NCBI GenBank assembly: GCA_945901195.1
Contig: CAMDKB010000308.1
Coordinates: forward strand, 1-5,668
DNA from: Rhizobium sp. Q54
Lineage (GTDB): Bacteria; Pseudomonadota; Alphaproteobacteria; Rhizobiales; Beijerinckiaceae
DNA length: 5,668 nt
Direction: 5' to 3'
A program made the translations under genes and the position numbers. The notes under the pieces were generated by a model that saw only the letters and a list, made by a program, of their open reading frames with translations, was not told where the DNA came from and did no database searches. Positions within the stretch are counted from its first letter, which is position 1. Every line of letters starts with the position of its first letter. This document shows positions 1-5,668 of the stretch, piece after piece.

Positions 1-2
1 CC

Positions 3-59
3 GCAGAAGCAGAGGAGGCGTTCTATGCAAACCTGAACACACTCGATATGGTCGCCTAG
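3..59 (+). CDS. C-terminal end of an unidentified upstream gene (partial)
   Basis: An open frame enters from the left edge and stops at TAG 57-59, giving the tail AEAEEAFYANLNTLDMVA. The mix of acidic and hydrophobic residues is compatible with a real protein end, and the same-strand glycosyltransferase starts 47 bases later. Eighteen codons are too few to name a family, and another frame also stays open to 83-85, so the choice of frame is an inference. It could instead be noncoding. Confidence 0.4.
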   Translation, partial: AEAEEAFYANLNTLDMVA

Positions 60-106
60 TCGTTGAACAAATCACCCTCCGGTAAACCCGGGGCGGTTCA
101 CGGCAG

Positions 107-1566
107 GTGTTCGGCGCGCGCCCTGCGGAGATCGCGGCAGAAGCAAGCGGCAGTCTCTCATGCCTGCACGGCAACCAGTTTTCAGCGTGGGAACTCAACA
201 AAGGGCCCATACTGGCAGGCTTTATTGCCGGATTTTCCGCCCTCGCGCTGCTCTTTGCGGCGGGCGGCCTTGTCTGGCTTTTGGTCGCAACGCTCCTGAG
301 CCTTTTCCTTGCAGCGGCCATCGTGGTGCGATTGTTCGCAGCCGCCGCCAGTTGCGACGCAACATCTGCGGTCAGCGCCCCGGTGCTGCGTGACCACGAA
401 TTGCCAGTGGTTACTGTCATCGTCGCGCTTTATCGCGAAGCGCAGGTTGCCCCCGCGTTGGCAGCTTCCCTGCAGCGGCTCGATTACCCCGTCAGCAAGC
501 TCGACATCATCATGGTCGTGGAGGCCGACGATCATGAAACACGCCGCGCATTGGAAGCGCTGGGACTCCCCGCGTATTTCCGTATTGTTATTGCGCCGGA
601 GGGGCAGCCGCGCACCAAGCCGCGCGCGTTGAACATCGGCCTCGCGCTGGCGCGGGGCAGCCTCACCTGCGTCTTCGATGCTGAGGATATTCCTGAGCCG
701 CGCCAGTTGCGTGAAGCTGCAGCCCGGTTTGCCGTGCTTCCTTCTGCAATCGCCTGTCTGCAGGGACGTCTGGCCATCGACAATTTTGGCGATGGCTGGC
801 TTGCGCGTTGTTTTGCGCTTGAATACGCGGCGCTGTTCGATGTGGTGAACCCCAGCCTTGCTTCGCTGGGAGCGCCGATCCCTCTCGGTGGCACTTCCAA
901 TCATTTTCGCACGGACATTTTGCGAAAAGTGGGTGGGTGGGATGCATGGAATGTGACCGAGGATTTAGACTTGGGCTTGCGGCTGGCGCGGTTTGGATAT
1001 TCCGCGGGTGTGTTGGAGGCATCAACCTTCGAGGAAGCCCCGGTGTCGCTGCGCGGCTGGATGAATCAGCGGCGGCGCTGGTTCAAGGGCTGGTTCCAGA
1101 CTTTGTTCGTCCATGCGCGCGAGCCGCGCGCTTTCATTGCAGGCATGGGGTGGTCTAGGGCGCTTGTCACGGTGCTGCATGTGGGGGGGGCACTCTGGCG
1201 GGGGCGATGCTGGGGCCGCTGTTTGTCCTGCTCCTGGTGAACGATGCCATTTTTGGCGATCTGCTGACGCCTTCGACGCCTGTGCAACTGGTGGCGAGTA
1301 CATGCTGGTGCTTTGTGGGGCTGACGGGAGTGTTCTTTGCCTTCTGGCCGGTCTGGCTTGGGTTGCGGCGGCGCGGGCTGATGCCGATTGCCGGGTCGAT
1401 GCTATTGCTCTTTCCATATTGGGTGCTCACGACCCTTGCCGTCTGGTGGTGGCAGCTGGATTTTTTCCGCAACCCCTACAATTGGCTGAAGACCGAACAC
1501 GGCCTTGCGAAAAACCGGGGCGCGGCGCCCCTCGCGATCACTAGCCCGGTCGCGCATAGGAATTGA
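107..1566 (+). pseudogene. family 2 processive glycosyltransferase, membrane-bound, frameshifted
   Basis: GT2 enzymes of this type move a sugar from a nucleotide-sugar onto a growing polysaccharide at the inner membrane. Residues about 34-76 form one or two hydrophobic segments. The cytoplasmic GT-A domain spans about 99-330, with EADD at 139-142, DAED (the DxD metal/UDP site) at 191-194, TED (catalytic base) at 284-286 and QRRRW (QxxRW) at 321-325, so all hallmark residues are kept. The first frame ends at 1240 after 377 codons, the last 16 of which look spurious (ALWRGRCWGRCLSCSW). The expected continuation, TLAGAMLGPLF and further membrane segments ending in NPYNWLKTEHGL, is in another frame (in phase with ATG 1207) and stops at 1564-1566. 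The switch falls in the eight-G run 1183-1190. Joined, the protein would be about 485 residues. The start is GTG 107, the only good start after the in-frame stop at 83-85, but no clear ribosome site precedes it, and many relatives have a longer N-terminus, so the 5' end may also be truncated. The substrate is unknown. Whether this is a pseudogene, a phase-variable gene or a sequencing error cannot be decided here; the family call is firm. Confidence 0.8.
1183..1190 (+). other. eight-G homopolymer at the glycosyltransferase frame break
   Basis: Eight consecutive G follow GT at 1181-1182. In the incoming frame they read GTG GGG GGG GCA (V-G-G-A) and lead to a stop at 1240. With one more G (nine) or two fewer (six), the downstream frame TLAGAMLGPLF is joined. 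Six G gives VGGTLAG, which fits the GGTL usually seen at this membrane-segment start in relatives (from memory). Such runs are common sites of sequencing error, replication slippage and transcriptional slippage. Confidence 0.75.
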
Positions 1567-1641
1567 GCTGTGCGATTTGGTTTGCGGTGAGCAATCTCTG
1601 CGCTAAAAGGAATAAAGCGAGCCAATGCCGCTCAACCAGCC

Positions 1642-1646
1642 AGGGA
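1642..1646 (+). promoter_or_regulatory. ribosome binding site of lysK
   Basis: AGGGA lies seven bases before ATG 1654 and supports that start, even though the first 25 or so residues are an Ala/Ser-rich stretch ahead of the conserved part of the protein. Confidence 0.55.
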
Positions 1647-1653
1647 ATTTGCT

Positions 1654-3393
1654 ATGTCCTCCGCCGCCCCAACGGCTCAAGCTTCTGTTTCCGCCAGCAG
1701 CGCTGAACTCGCCGCGCTGGCTTCCGCCTCGCCTGTCTGGGCGTTCGATGAGGCGCGCAAGCTTGTGGAGCGGGTGAAACGGACCGGCCAGAAACAGGTG
1801 CTGTTTGAAACAGGCTACGGCCCCTCGGGCCTGCCGCATATCGGCACGTTCGGCGAAGTCGCGCGCACAACCATGGTGCGACGTGCCTTCGAAACGCTGA
1901 CCGAAGGGCAAATCAAGACCCGGCTGCTCGCATTCTCCGATGACATGGACGGCTTGCGCAAGGTGCCGGATAACGTACCCAATCAGGAGATGCTCCAGAA
2001 GCATCTGGGCAAGCCGCTGACGCAGGTGCCCGACCCGTTCAACAAGTTCGAAAGTTTTGCGCATCACAACAATGCAATGCTGCGTGCGTTTCTGGACCAG
2101 TTCGGGTTTGAATACGAGTTTGCGTCTTCAACTGACTATTACACCTCCGGCCGTTTCGACGCTGCGCTGCTGCACATGCTGCGCAATTTCGACAAGGTGC
2201 AGGCCATCATGTTGCCGTCCTTGCGCGAAGAGCGTGCGGCGACCTATTCGCCGTTCCTGCCCATTCACCCCAAGACCGGCCACGTGATGCAGGTCGCGGT
2301 GGATGCAATGAACCCGGACGCGGGTACAATCACCTGGCGTGATCCGCAAACAGACGAGGCTTTCGAGACCTTGGTCACAGGTGGCCATTGCAAGCTGCAA
2401 TGGAAGCCTGATTGGGCCATGCGCTGGTACGCGCTCGATGTCGACTATGAAATGGCAGGCAAGGATCTCATAGATTCTGTGAAGCTTTCGAGCGAGATTG
2501 TACGTGGCCTCGGCAAGCAGCCACCTGAAGGCTTCAATTACGAATTGTTCCTCGACGACAAGGGCGCGAAGATTTCAAAGTCGAAAGGCAACGGTCTGAC
2601 GATCGATGAATGGCTTACCTATGCCGCTCCGGAAACCCTGGCATTGTTCATGTTTCAGAAGCCGCGCGAGGCCAAGCGGCTTTATTTTGATGTCATCCCG
2701 CGCGCGGTCGATGAATACCTGCAATTCCTCTCCGGCTATGAAAAGCAGGACTGGAAGGCGCGCCTTGGCAATCCCGTCTGGCACATACATGCCGGCCATC
2801 CGCCAGCGCCCGAAGTGTTGCACCAGGGCGGTGATGCGCCCGCTGCGACAGTGAATTTCGCAATGCTGCTGAATCTCGTCGCGGTCGCCAATAGCGAAGA
2901 CCCACAGGTTGTGTGGGCCTTCCTGCGCCGTTATGCGCCGGGTGTGTCGGCGGCGACGCATCCGCGCCTTGATGCGCTGGTGAAATACGCGATCAATTAT
3001 TTTCGCGACTTCGTGCGGCCAGCAAAAAGCTATCGCCTCGCTGACGATGTCGAGCGTGAAGTATTGCAGAAGCTGGACGCAGCACTGGCTGCACTACCTG
3101 CGGGCGCCAGCGCCGAGGATATCCAGTTTGAAATCTACAATGTCGCGCGCCCAACGCCGCGTTATCAGGATTTGAAAGCCAAGGGCGCCACAGCCGAAAG
3201 GCCCGGCGTATCGAACGATTTCTTTAACATGCTCTATCAGGTGCTGCTCGGCGAGAACCGTGGTCCGCGGTTTGGATCATTCGCTGCGCTGTATGGCATG
3301 GCCGAAACATGCGCGCTGATCGCCAAGGCGCTCTCAGGCGATCTGAAAACGGAACATGAAGCGTTTCTGGAATCGCGCAAGAAGGCGGCGTGA
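1654..3393 (+). CDS. lysK: lysyl-tRNA synthetase, class I (EC 6.1.1.6)
   Basis: This cytoplasmic enzyme charges tRNA-Lys with lysine using ATP. The protein is 579 residues. It is the class I (Rossmann-fold) LysRS found in archaea, spirochaetes and many alphaproteobacteria, not the class II LysS of E. coli. The nucleotide-binding signature GYGPSGLPHIGTFGEVAR has the HIGH-type motif HIGT at residues 62-65, and the KMSKS-type loop is KISKS at 306-310, followed by KGNG. The helical C-terminal half (about 370-579) corresponds to the anticodon-binding region. The frame is intact from ATG 1654 to TGA 3391-3393. Residues 1-25 are low-complexity Ala/Ser/Thr and probably a variable extension; the conserved part begins near SPVWAFDEARKLVERV. 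The 87-base gap after the glycosyltransferase could hold its own promoter, but only a weak candidate is visible (TTGCGG 1582-1587 and TAAAAG 1604-1609, spacing 16). The gene converges on the minus-strand binding-protein gene, with 47 bases between the stops. The class is unambiguous from the motifs. Confidence 0.96.
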   Translation: MSSAAPTAQASVSASSAELAALASASPVWAFDEARKLVERVKRTGQKQVLFETGYGPSGLPHIGTFGEVARTTMVRRAFETLTEGQIKTRLLAFSDDMDGLRKVPDNVPNQEMLQKHLGKPLTQVPDPFNKFESFAHHNNAMLRAFLDQFGFEYEFASSTDYYTSGRFDAALLHMLRNFDKVQAIMLPSLREERAATYSPFLPIHPKTGHVMQVAVDAMNPDAGTITWRDPQTDEAFETLVTGGHCKLQWKPDWAMRWYALDVDYEMAGKDLIDSVKLSSEIVRGLGKQPPEGFNYELFLDDKGAKISKSKGNGLTIDEWLTYAAPETLALFMFQKPREAKRLYFDVIPRAVDEYLQFLSGYEKQDWKARLGNPVWHIHAGHPPAPEVLHQGGDAPAATVNFAMLLNLVAVANSEDPQVVWAFLRRYAPGVSAATHPRLDALVKYAINYFRDFVRPAKSYRLADDVEREVLQKLDAALAALPAGASAEDIQFEIYNVARPTPRYQDLKAKGATAERPGVSNDFFNMLYQVLLGENRGPRFGSFAALYGMAETCALIAKALSGDLKTEHEAFLESRKKAA

Positions 3394-3396
3394 AGG

Positions 3397-3438
3397 GTCA
3401 CCAGGTAAAATCGCAAAATGGCGATTTATCCGGGATGA
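3397..3438 (+). repeat. palindromic repeat copy A (degenerate), in the convergent gap
   Basis: This is the most diverged copy of the repeat family seen at 4501, 4570, 5546 and 5605. Its inner stem AAATCGC (3408-3414) / GCGATTT (3421-3427) is perfect with a six-base loop. The outer arms, TCACCAGG at the left and TCCGGGATGA at the right, pair imperfectly. It fills nearly the whole gap between the lysK stop (3393) and the binding-protein stop (3441), so it could end transcription or protect 3' ends from both sides. There is no clear T-run, so a classical intrinsic terminator is not supported. Confidence 0.65.
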
Positions 3439-3440
3439 TT

Positions 3441-4478
3441 TCATTGCGCTCGCTTGTACGGCCCCAGTTCCTTGATGGCGCGATCGATAAACGTGCGATC
3501 CACAATCTTGTTCAGATCGATCTCGCCTTTCACCATGCCCTTGGCCTTGAAGAAATCGAGATCTTCCCGGAGCGTTTCAAAATTGACGTGACCATCGGGC
3601 TCCATCGCTGTGGGAATCATCTCACGGATGACGGCCTTGTCTTTCAGCGATGAATAACGCGCGATGATGTCTATGACATCTTCAGCATTGGAACCTGCGA
3701 GCTTGGCGTCCTTGATCGCATCAACATAATAGCGCACACCACGTACGTAAGCCTTCATCATGCGATGTGCGATGTCGGCGCGTTCGGTCGCAAATTTTTC
3801 GCTGAAGGTCACGATGCCGACCATCTGGTTATCGCGAAACGACGCGATGGGCGTCAGTTCCACGACAAGACCCTTGTTGATGGCTTGCGAACGAAAATGC
3901 TCGGGCATGATGCTGGCGTCGATGGCCTTGTTTTCATAGGCCGCCATCTGCGCGGGAAAGCCGAGAAACACGGTCTTGGCGTCGTCAAACGTCTTGCCGA
4001 ATGTGCGCATGGCGCGGTCGAGGGTTGAAGAATCAACACCGCCGGGGGCTGTCAGCGCGACGGTTCGTCCAACCAGGTCGGCCAGCGACTTGACTGCCCC
4101 CGAGTCCATCAAATCCTTGCGCACGACAAATGCCTGGAAGGACATCCCCTTCACGTTGCGGCCCTTGTCCGCTACGATGCGCAATTTGATGCCGCGTTCG
4201 GCGGCATTGTAGAAGCCCGCTGAAATTGCGCCGGTGCCAACGTCGATTTCGCCTGTGGACATCGGCCCGATCATTCGCGCGCCTGAATCCATACGGATAA
4301 ACTCAATCTCGATGCCTACATCCTTGAACCAGCCTTTCGCATCGGCGGTGTAAAATCCGATGTCCGAGGAAGCTGCAATGATGGCGACTTTGACCTTGTC
4401 CTGCGCTGACGCGAATGAAGCGGCAAGCAGCAATGCAACAGCACTTCCTGCAATGCGCGCAAAAATATTCCGGATCAT
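3441..4478 (-). CDS. exported ABC-transporter substrate-binding protein, NMT1/SsuA/TauA type
   Basis: The 345-residue protein has the length and layout of periplasmic binding proteins of the nitrate/sulfonate/taurine and NMT1/THI5-like group, which capture small organic ligands and deliver them to an ABC permease. Residues 1-25 are a Sec signal peptide: MIRN-, a hydrophobic core about 9-22, then the cleavage motif ASA before QDK. The mature protein starts with a beta strand (KVKVAIIAASSDIGFYTADAKGWF), then shows GARMIGPMSTGEIDVGTGAISAGFYNA, which recalls the ligand-loop region, and SLADLVGRTVALTAPGGVDSS, the second-lobe segment typical of the group. ATG 4478 is preceded by AGGAG (4486-4490 on the plus strand) at seven bases. 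It lies 140 bases downstream of another binding-fold gene on the same strand, with two palindromes between. No permease or ATPase is in the window. The ligand cannot be told; a sulfonate, nitrate, pyrimidine-like or aromatic compound are all possible. Confidence 0.85.
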   Translation of the reverse strand: MIRNIFARIAGSAVALLLAASFASAQDKVKVAIIAASSDIGFYTADAKGWFKDVGIEIEFIRMDSGARMIGPMSTGEIDVGTGAISAGFYNAAERGIKLRIVADKGRNVKGMSFQAFVVRKDLMDSGAVKSLADLVGRTVALTAPGGVDSSTLDRAMRTFGKTFDDAKTVFLGFPAQMAAYENKAIDASIMPEHFRSQAINKGLVVELTPIASFRDNQMVGIVTFSEKFATERADIAHRMMKAYVRGVRYYVDAIKDAKLAGSNAEDVIDIIARYSSLKDKAVIREMIPTAMEPDGHVNFETLREDLDFFKAKGMVKGEIDLNKIVDRTFIDRAIKELGPYKRAQ

Positions 4479-4485
4479 GGAGGCT

Positions 4486-4490
4486 CTCCT
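4486..4490 (-). promoter_or_regulatory. ribosome binding site of the exported binding-protein gene
   Basis: On the minus strand AGGAG sits seven bases before ATG 4478. It fixes the start so that the signal peptide begins MIRN, and it lies 10 bases beyond palindrome copy B. Confidence 0.6.
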
Positions 4491-4500
4491 GTGCCAGTGC

Positions 4501-4539
4501 TGTCATCCCGGAAATCGCGGCACGCGATTATCCGGGACC
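4501..4539 (+). repeat. palindromic repeat copy B, left half of an inverted pair
   Basis: This is the best-preserved copy. The outer stem TCCCGGA (4506-4512) / TCCGGGA (4531-4537) is perfect. The inner stem AATCGCG (4513-4519) / CGCGATT (4523-4529) is also perfect, with a three-base loop GCA. A single unpaired A at 4530 separates the two stems on the right. The left end carries the family's TGTCA lead-in. It lies between the two minus-strand binding-protein genes, just upstream of the ribosome site of the downstream one. Confidence 0.85.
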
Positions 4540-4569
4540 GCTAAAATTGTTTAACTCCCGGCCACAAAG

Positions 4570-4606
4570 GGTCCCGGATAAATGCTTCGCATTTTCCAGG
4601 ATGACA
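4570..4606 (-). repeat. palindromic repeat copy C, right half of an inverted pair
   Basis: This copy has the same design as copy B but lies in the opposite orientation, with its TGTCA end at the right (4602-4606). The outer stem TCCCGGA (4572-4578) / TCCAGGA (4595-4601) has one mismatch. The inner stem AAATGC (4580-4585) / GCATTT (4589-4594) closes a three-base loop. The inner stem differs from that of copy B yet still pairs. It starts 12 bases beyond the stop of the 5' binding-fold gene, so the hairpin would sit at that gene's mRNA 3' end. Confidence 0.85.
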
Positions 4607-4618
4607 ACTCGCGTCTAC

Positions 4619-5530
4619 TCACGCCAGCTTGATCGTGACCTCATCAAACAGGTCTTCAATCCTGTAAAGCTTCTTCACGATCTTCTGCTCATAGGCGTAA
4701 CGGGCAATCAGTTCGATCGACTTGCGGCAATTCTCGACGCCGAAAGGCAGTTGATTAATCTCGCCGGCTTTCGGCAAACCCGCGCGCGCCTTGCTCTCCT
4801 TCAGCACGCGGAAGATTTCTTTCACCACATCGGGTCGCTCTTTTGGCAAAGCGCTATGTACCGCGAAGAAATGATTCACATGACCGCAGCCATATTTCTC
4901 GCCCCATTTGCGCCCGGTTTCATCGGGATTGCCGATGACCGTCGCCATTTCAGGATTGGCCAGCAGATCTGCGGCGGGGATGACGGCGTCGGCCTCGCCC
5001 GCGAGCGCCAGCTCATTGAGCGACTTGCTGCCAGGCGGTGCGCGATCCACGAGATCGGAAGGATCAGTGTATTCGGCCAGATGCGGATCATCCCAGCAAA
5101 GCCATTTCAGCTTGGAGAGATCAACGCCATATTCGTCCTGCAGGATGCCGCGCACCCAGACGCCCGTCGTTTGCGTGTAAGAGCGCACGGCGACCTTCTT
5201 GCCTTCCAGCGATTTCGGGTCAAGCGGCGCACGCTCTTTGCGGCACACGAAAAACTGGTGCTGGTAGCGGCCCACCATCACGGCAGGCAGCAATACCAGC
5301 GGCTTTCCAAAATCGAGCGCCTGCATGTATGTGACGATCGCCAGTTCGCCCGCGTCGAATTTGCCCTCGCGGACCATGGGCTTGAAACCTTGGTTGGCGG
5401 TCTGCGGTCCGCAAAAATCAAAGTTCACTAGCGGCGAAGAAACGTCACCCGTTTTCACGGCTTTGGCCGTGGGCGAGTCTGCAAGATTGGTGCGCAGGTT
5501 GACGGGGCCGGTGGTGGGGAAGTGGGGCAT
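4619..5530 (-). CDS. periplasmic-binding-fold protein resembling 4,5-dihydroxyphthalate decarboxylase (Pht5-like)
   Basis: The 303-residue protein matches, from memory, the family holding 4,5-dihydroxyphthalate decarboxylase (Pht5/OphD, which yields protocatechuate) and related proteins annotated as ABC substrate-binding proteins. Shared marks are LRTNLADSPTAKAVKTGDV (residues 12-30), GFKPMVREGKFDAGELAIV (48-66), GKPLVLLPAV (75-84), SLEGKKVAVRSYTQTTGVWV (107-126), RGILQDEYGVDL (127-138) and the following WLCWDDPHLAEY (143-154). No signal peptide is visible: the N-terminus is MPHFPTTGPVNL, with no hydrophobic core, so it looks cytoplasmic unless the true start lies upstream. ATG 5530 has no good Shine-Dalgarno (GAAATTCAT precedes it), so the start is less certain. 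Palindrome copy D ends 15 bases upstream of this ATG. It is followed on the same strand by a true exported binding protein, suggesting one transcription unit. It may be an aromatic-acid decarboxylase, a binding protein or a divergent paralogue of either; the substrate is not decidable from sequence. Confidence 0.75.
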   Translation of the reverse strand: MPHFPTTGPVNLRTNLADSPTAKAVKTGDVSSPLVNFDFCGPQTANQGFKPMVREGKFDAGELAIVTYMQALDFGKPLVLLPAVMVGRYQHQFFVCRKERAPLDPKSLEGKKVAVRSYTQTTGVWVRGILQDEYGVDLSKLKWLCWDDPHLAEYTDPSDLVDRAPPGSKSLNELALAGEADAVIPAADLLANPEMATVIGNPDETGRKWGEKYGCGHVNHFFAVHSALPKERPDVVKEIFRVLKESKARAGLPKAGEINQLPFGVENCRKSIELIARYAYEQKIVKKLYRIEDLFDEVTIKLA

Positions 5531-5545
5531 ATGAATTTCTGTGTT

Positions 5546-5583
5546 GTCATCCTGGAAAACGCGAAAGCGTTTATCCGGGATCG
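5546..5583 (+). repeat. palindromic repeat copy D, left half of an inverted pair
   Basis: The outer stem TCCTGGA (5550-5556) / TCCGGGA (5574-5580) is complete with one T-G wobble. The inner stem AAACGC (5557-5562) / GCGTTT (5567-5572) closes a GAAA loop (5563-5566), the GNRA type as read on the plus strand (TTTC on the minus strand). One unpaired A at 5573 sits in the same place as in copy B. The left end is TGTCA. It would lie in the leader of the binding-fold gene starting at 5530 if transcription begins further right. Confidence 0.85.
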
Positions 5584-5604
5584 TTTAGAGAAAAGAGGGC
5601 AATC

Positions 5605-5637
5605 GATCCCGGAGCGGCATTGCCGTCCGGGATGACA
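5605..5637 (-). repeat. palindromic repeat copy E, right half of an inverted pair
   Basis: The outer stem ATCCCGGA (5606-5613) / TCCGGGAT (5626-5633) is a perfect eight-base match. The inner part CGGCATTGCCG (5615-5625) is a short palindrome of a different sequence from the other copies. The TGACA end is at the right (5633-5637), so it is inverted relative to copy D, the same arrangement as the pair B and C. Confidence 0.85.
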
Positions 5638-5650
5638 CGGGTTCGGAAGC

Positions 5651-5668
5651 TTACCGGCCCGCGATTTC
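5651..5668 (-). CDS. possible C-terminus of a further minus-strand gene (partial)
   Basis: Reading leftwards from the right edge, the minus strand gives EIAGR and then TAA at 5653-5651. This would end a gene 13 bases to the right of palindrome copy E and upstream of the Pht5-like gene, in the same direction. Five codons cannot identify a product, and other frames are also open, so this is only a placement suggestion. Confidence 0.25.
   Translation of the reverse strand, partial: EIAGR

Noticed and set aside
182..904. A 240-codon minus-strand open frame opposite the glycosyltransferase.
   Set aside because: Its translation is rich in Arg, Gln and charged residues without domain motifs, while the plus strand carries all GT2 motifs there.
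1582..1609. A possible lysK promoter (TTGCGG, spacing 16, TAAAAG).
   Set aside because: Both boxes are weak matches to the sigma-70 type consensus and similar matches occur by chance; kept only as a remark in the lysK entry.
4501..4606. The palindrome pair as an intrinsic terminator.
   Set aside because: The hairpins are strong but no T-run follows either one on the minus strand, so only a possible role in RNA stability is kept.
4415..5431. A 338-codon plus-strand open frame opposite the Pht5-like gene.
   Set aside because: It lies antisense to a well-conserved coding sequence, runs through palindromes B and C, and its translation shows no recognisable domain; a GC-rich antisense frame of this length is expected by chance.
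4501..5637. The repeated palindromes as a CRISPR array.
   Set aside because: Copies are few, in alternating orientation, separated by genes, with no regular spacers and no cas gene in view.

Overview
This window appears to be chromosomal DNA from an alphaproteobacterium, most likely Hyphomicrobiales (Bradyrhizobium/Rhodopseudomonas-like). The pointers are a class I lysyl-tRNA synthetase, moderately GC-rich codon use, a phthalate-decarboxylase-like periplasmic-binding fold protein of a type common in that order, and intergenic palindromes of the GTCATCCCGGA…TCCGGGA kind. The taxonomic call is inference; no rRNA or other marker is present.

Layout: positions 3-59 hold the last codons of an unidentified plus-strand gene. 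Positions 107-1566 (+) hold a membrane-bound processive family 2 glycosyltransferase. Its reading frame breaks at a run of eight G (1183-1190), so the catalytic domain and the C-terminal membrane domain lie in different frames. After an 87-base gap comes an intact class I lysyl-tRNA synthetase gene, lysK (1654-3393, +). It converges on two minus-strand genes for proteins of the periplasmic-binding fold. The 3' gene (3441-4478) encodes an exported NMT1/SsuA-type substrate-binding protein. The 5' gene (4619-5530) encodes a signal-less protein resembling 4,5-dihydroxyphthalate decarboxylase. At the right edge (5651-5668) a possible C-terminus of another minus-strand gene is just visible.

The three gaps around the minus-strand genes carry five copies of one small palindromic repeat. 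One degenerate copy lies in the convergent lysK gap. Two inverted pairs follow: one between the two binding-protein genes, one just upstream of the 5' gene. Each copy has a conserved outer stem (TCCCGGA/TCCGGGA) and a variable inner stem that keeps its pairing although its sequence differs, as in REP/BIME-type elements.

Functionally, the glycosyltransferase (if expressed) would make or export a surface polysaccharide and LysRS serves translation. The two binding-fold proteins probably belong to an uptake or catabolic locus continuing beyond the right edge; no ABC permease or ATPase gene is inside the window. I see no tRNA, rRNA, CRISPR array, transposase or phage gene. The most notable items are the G-run frameshift, the paired palindromes, and the signal-less Pht5-like protein beside an exported binding protein.
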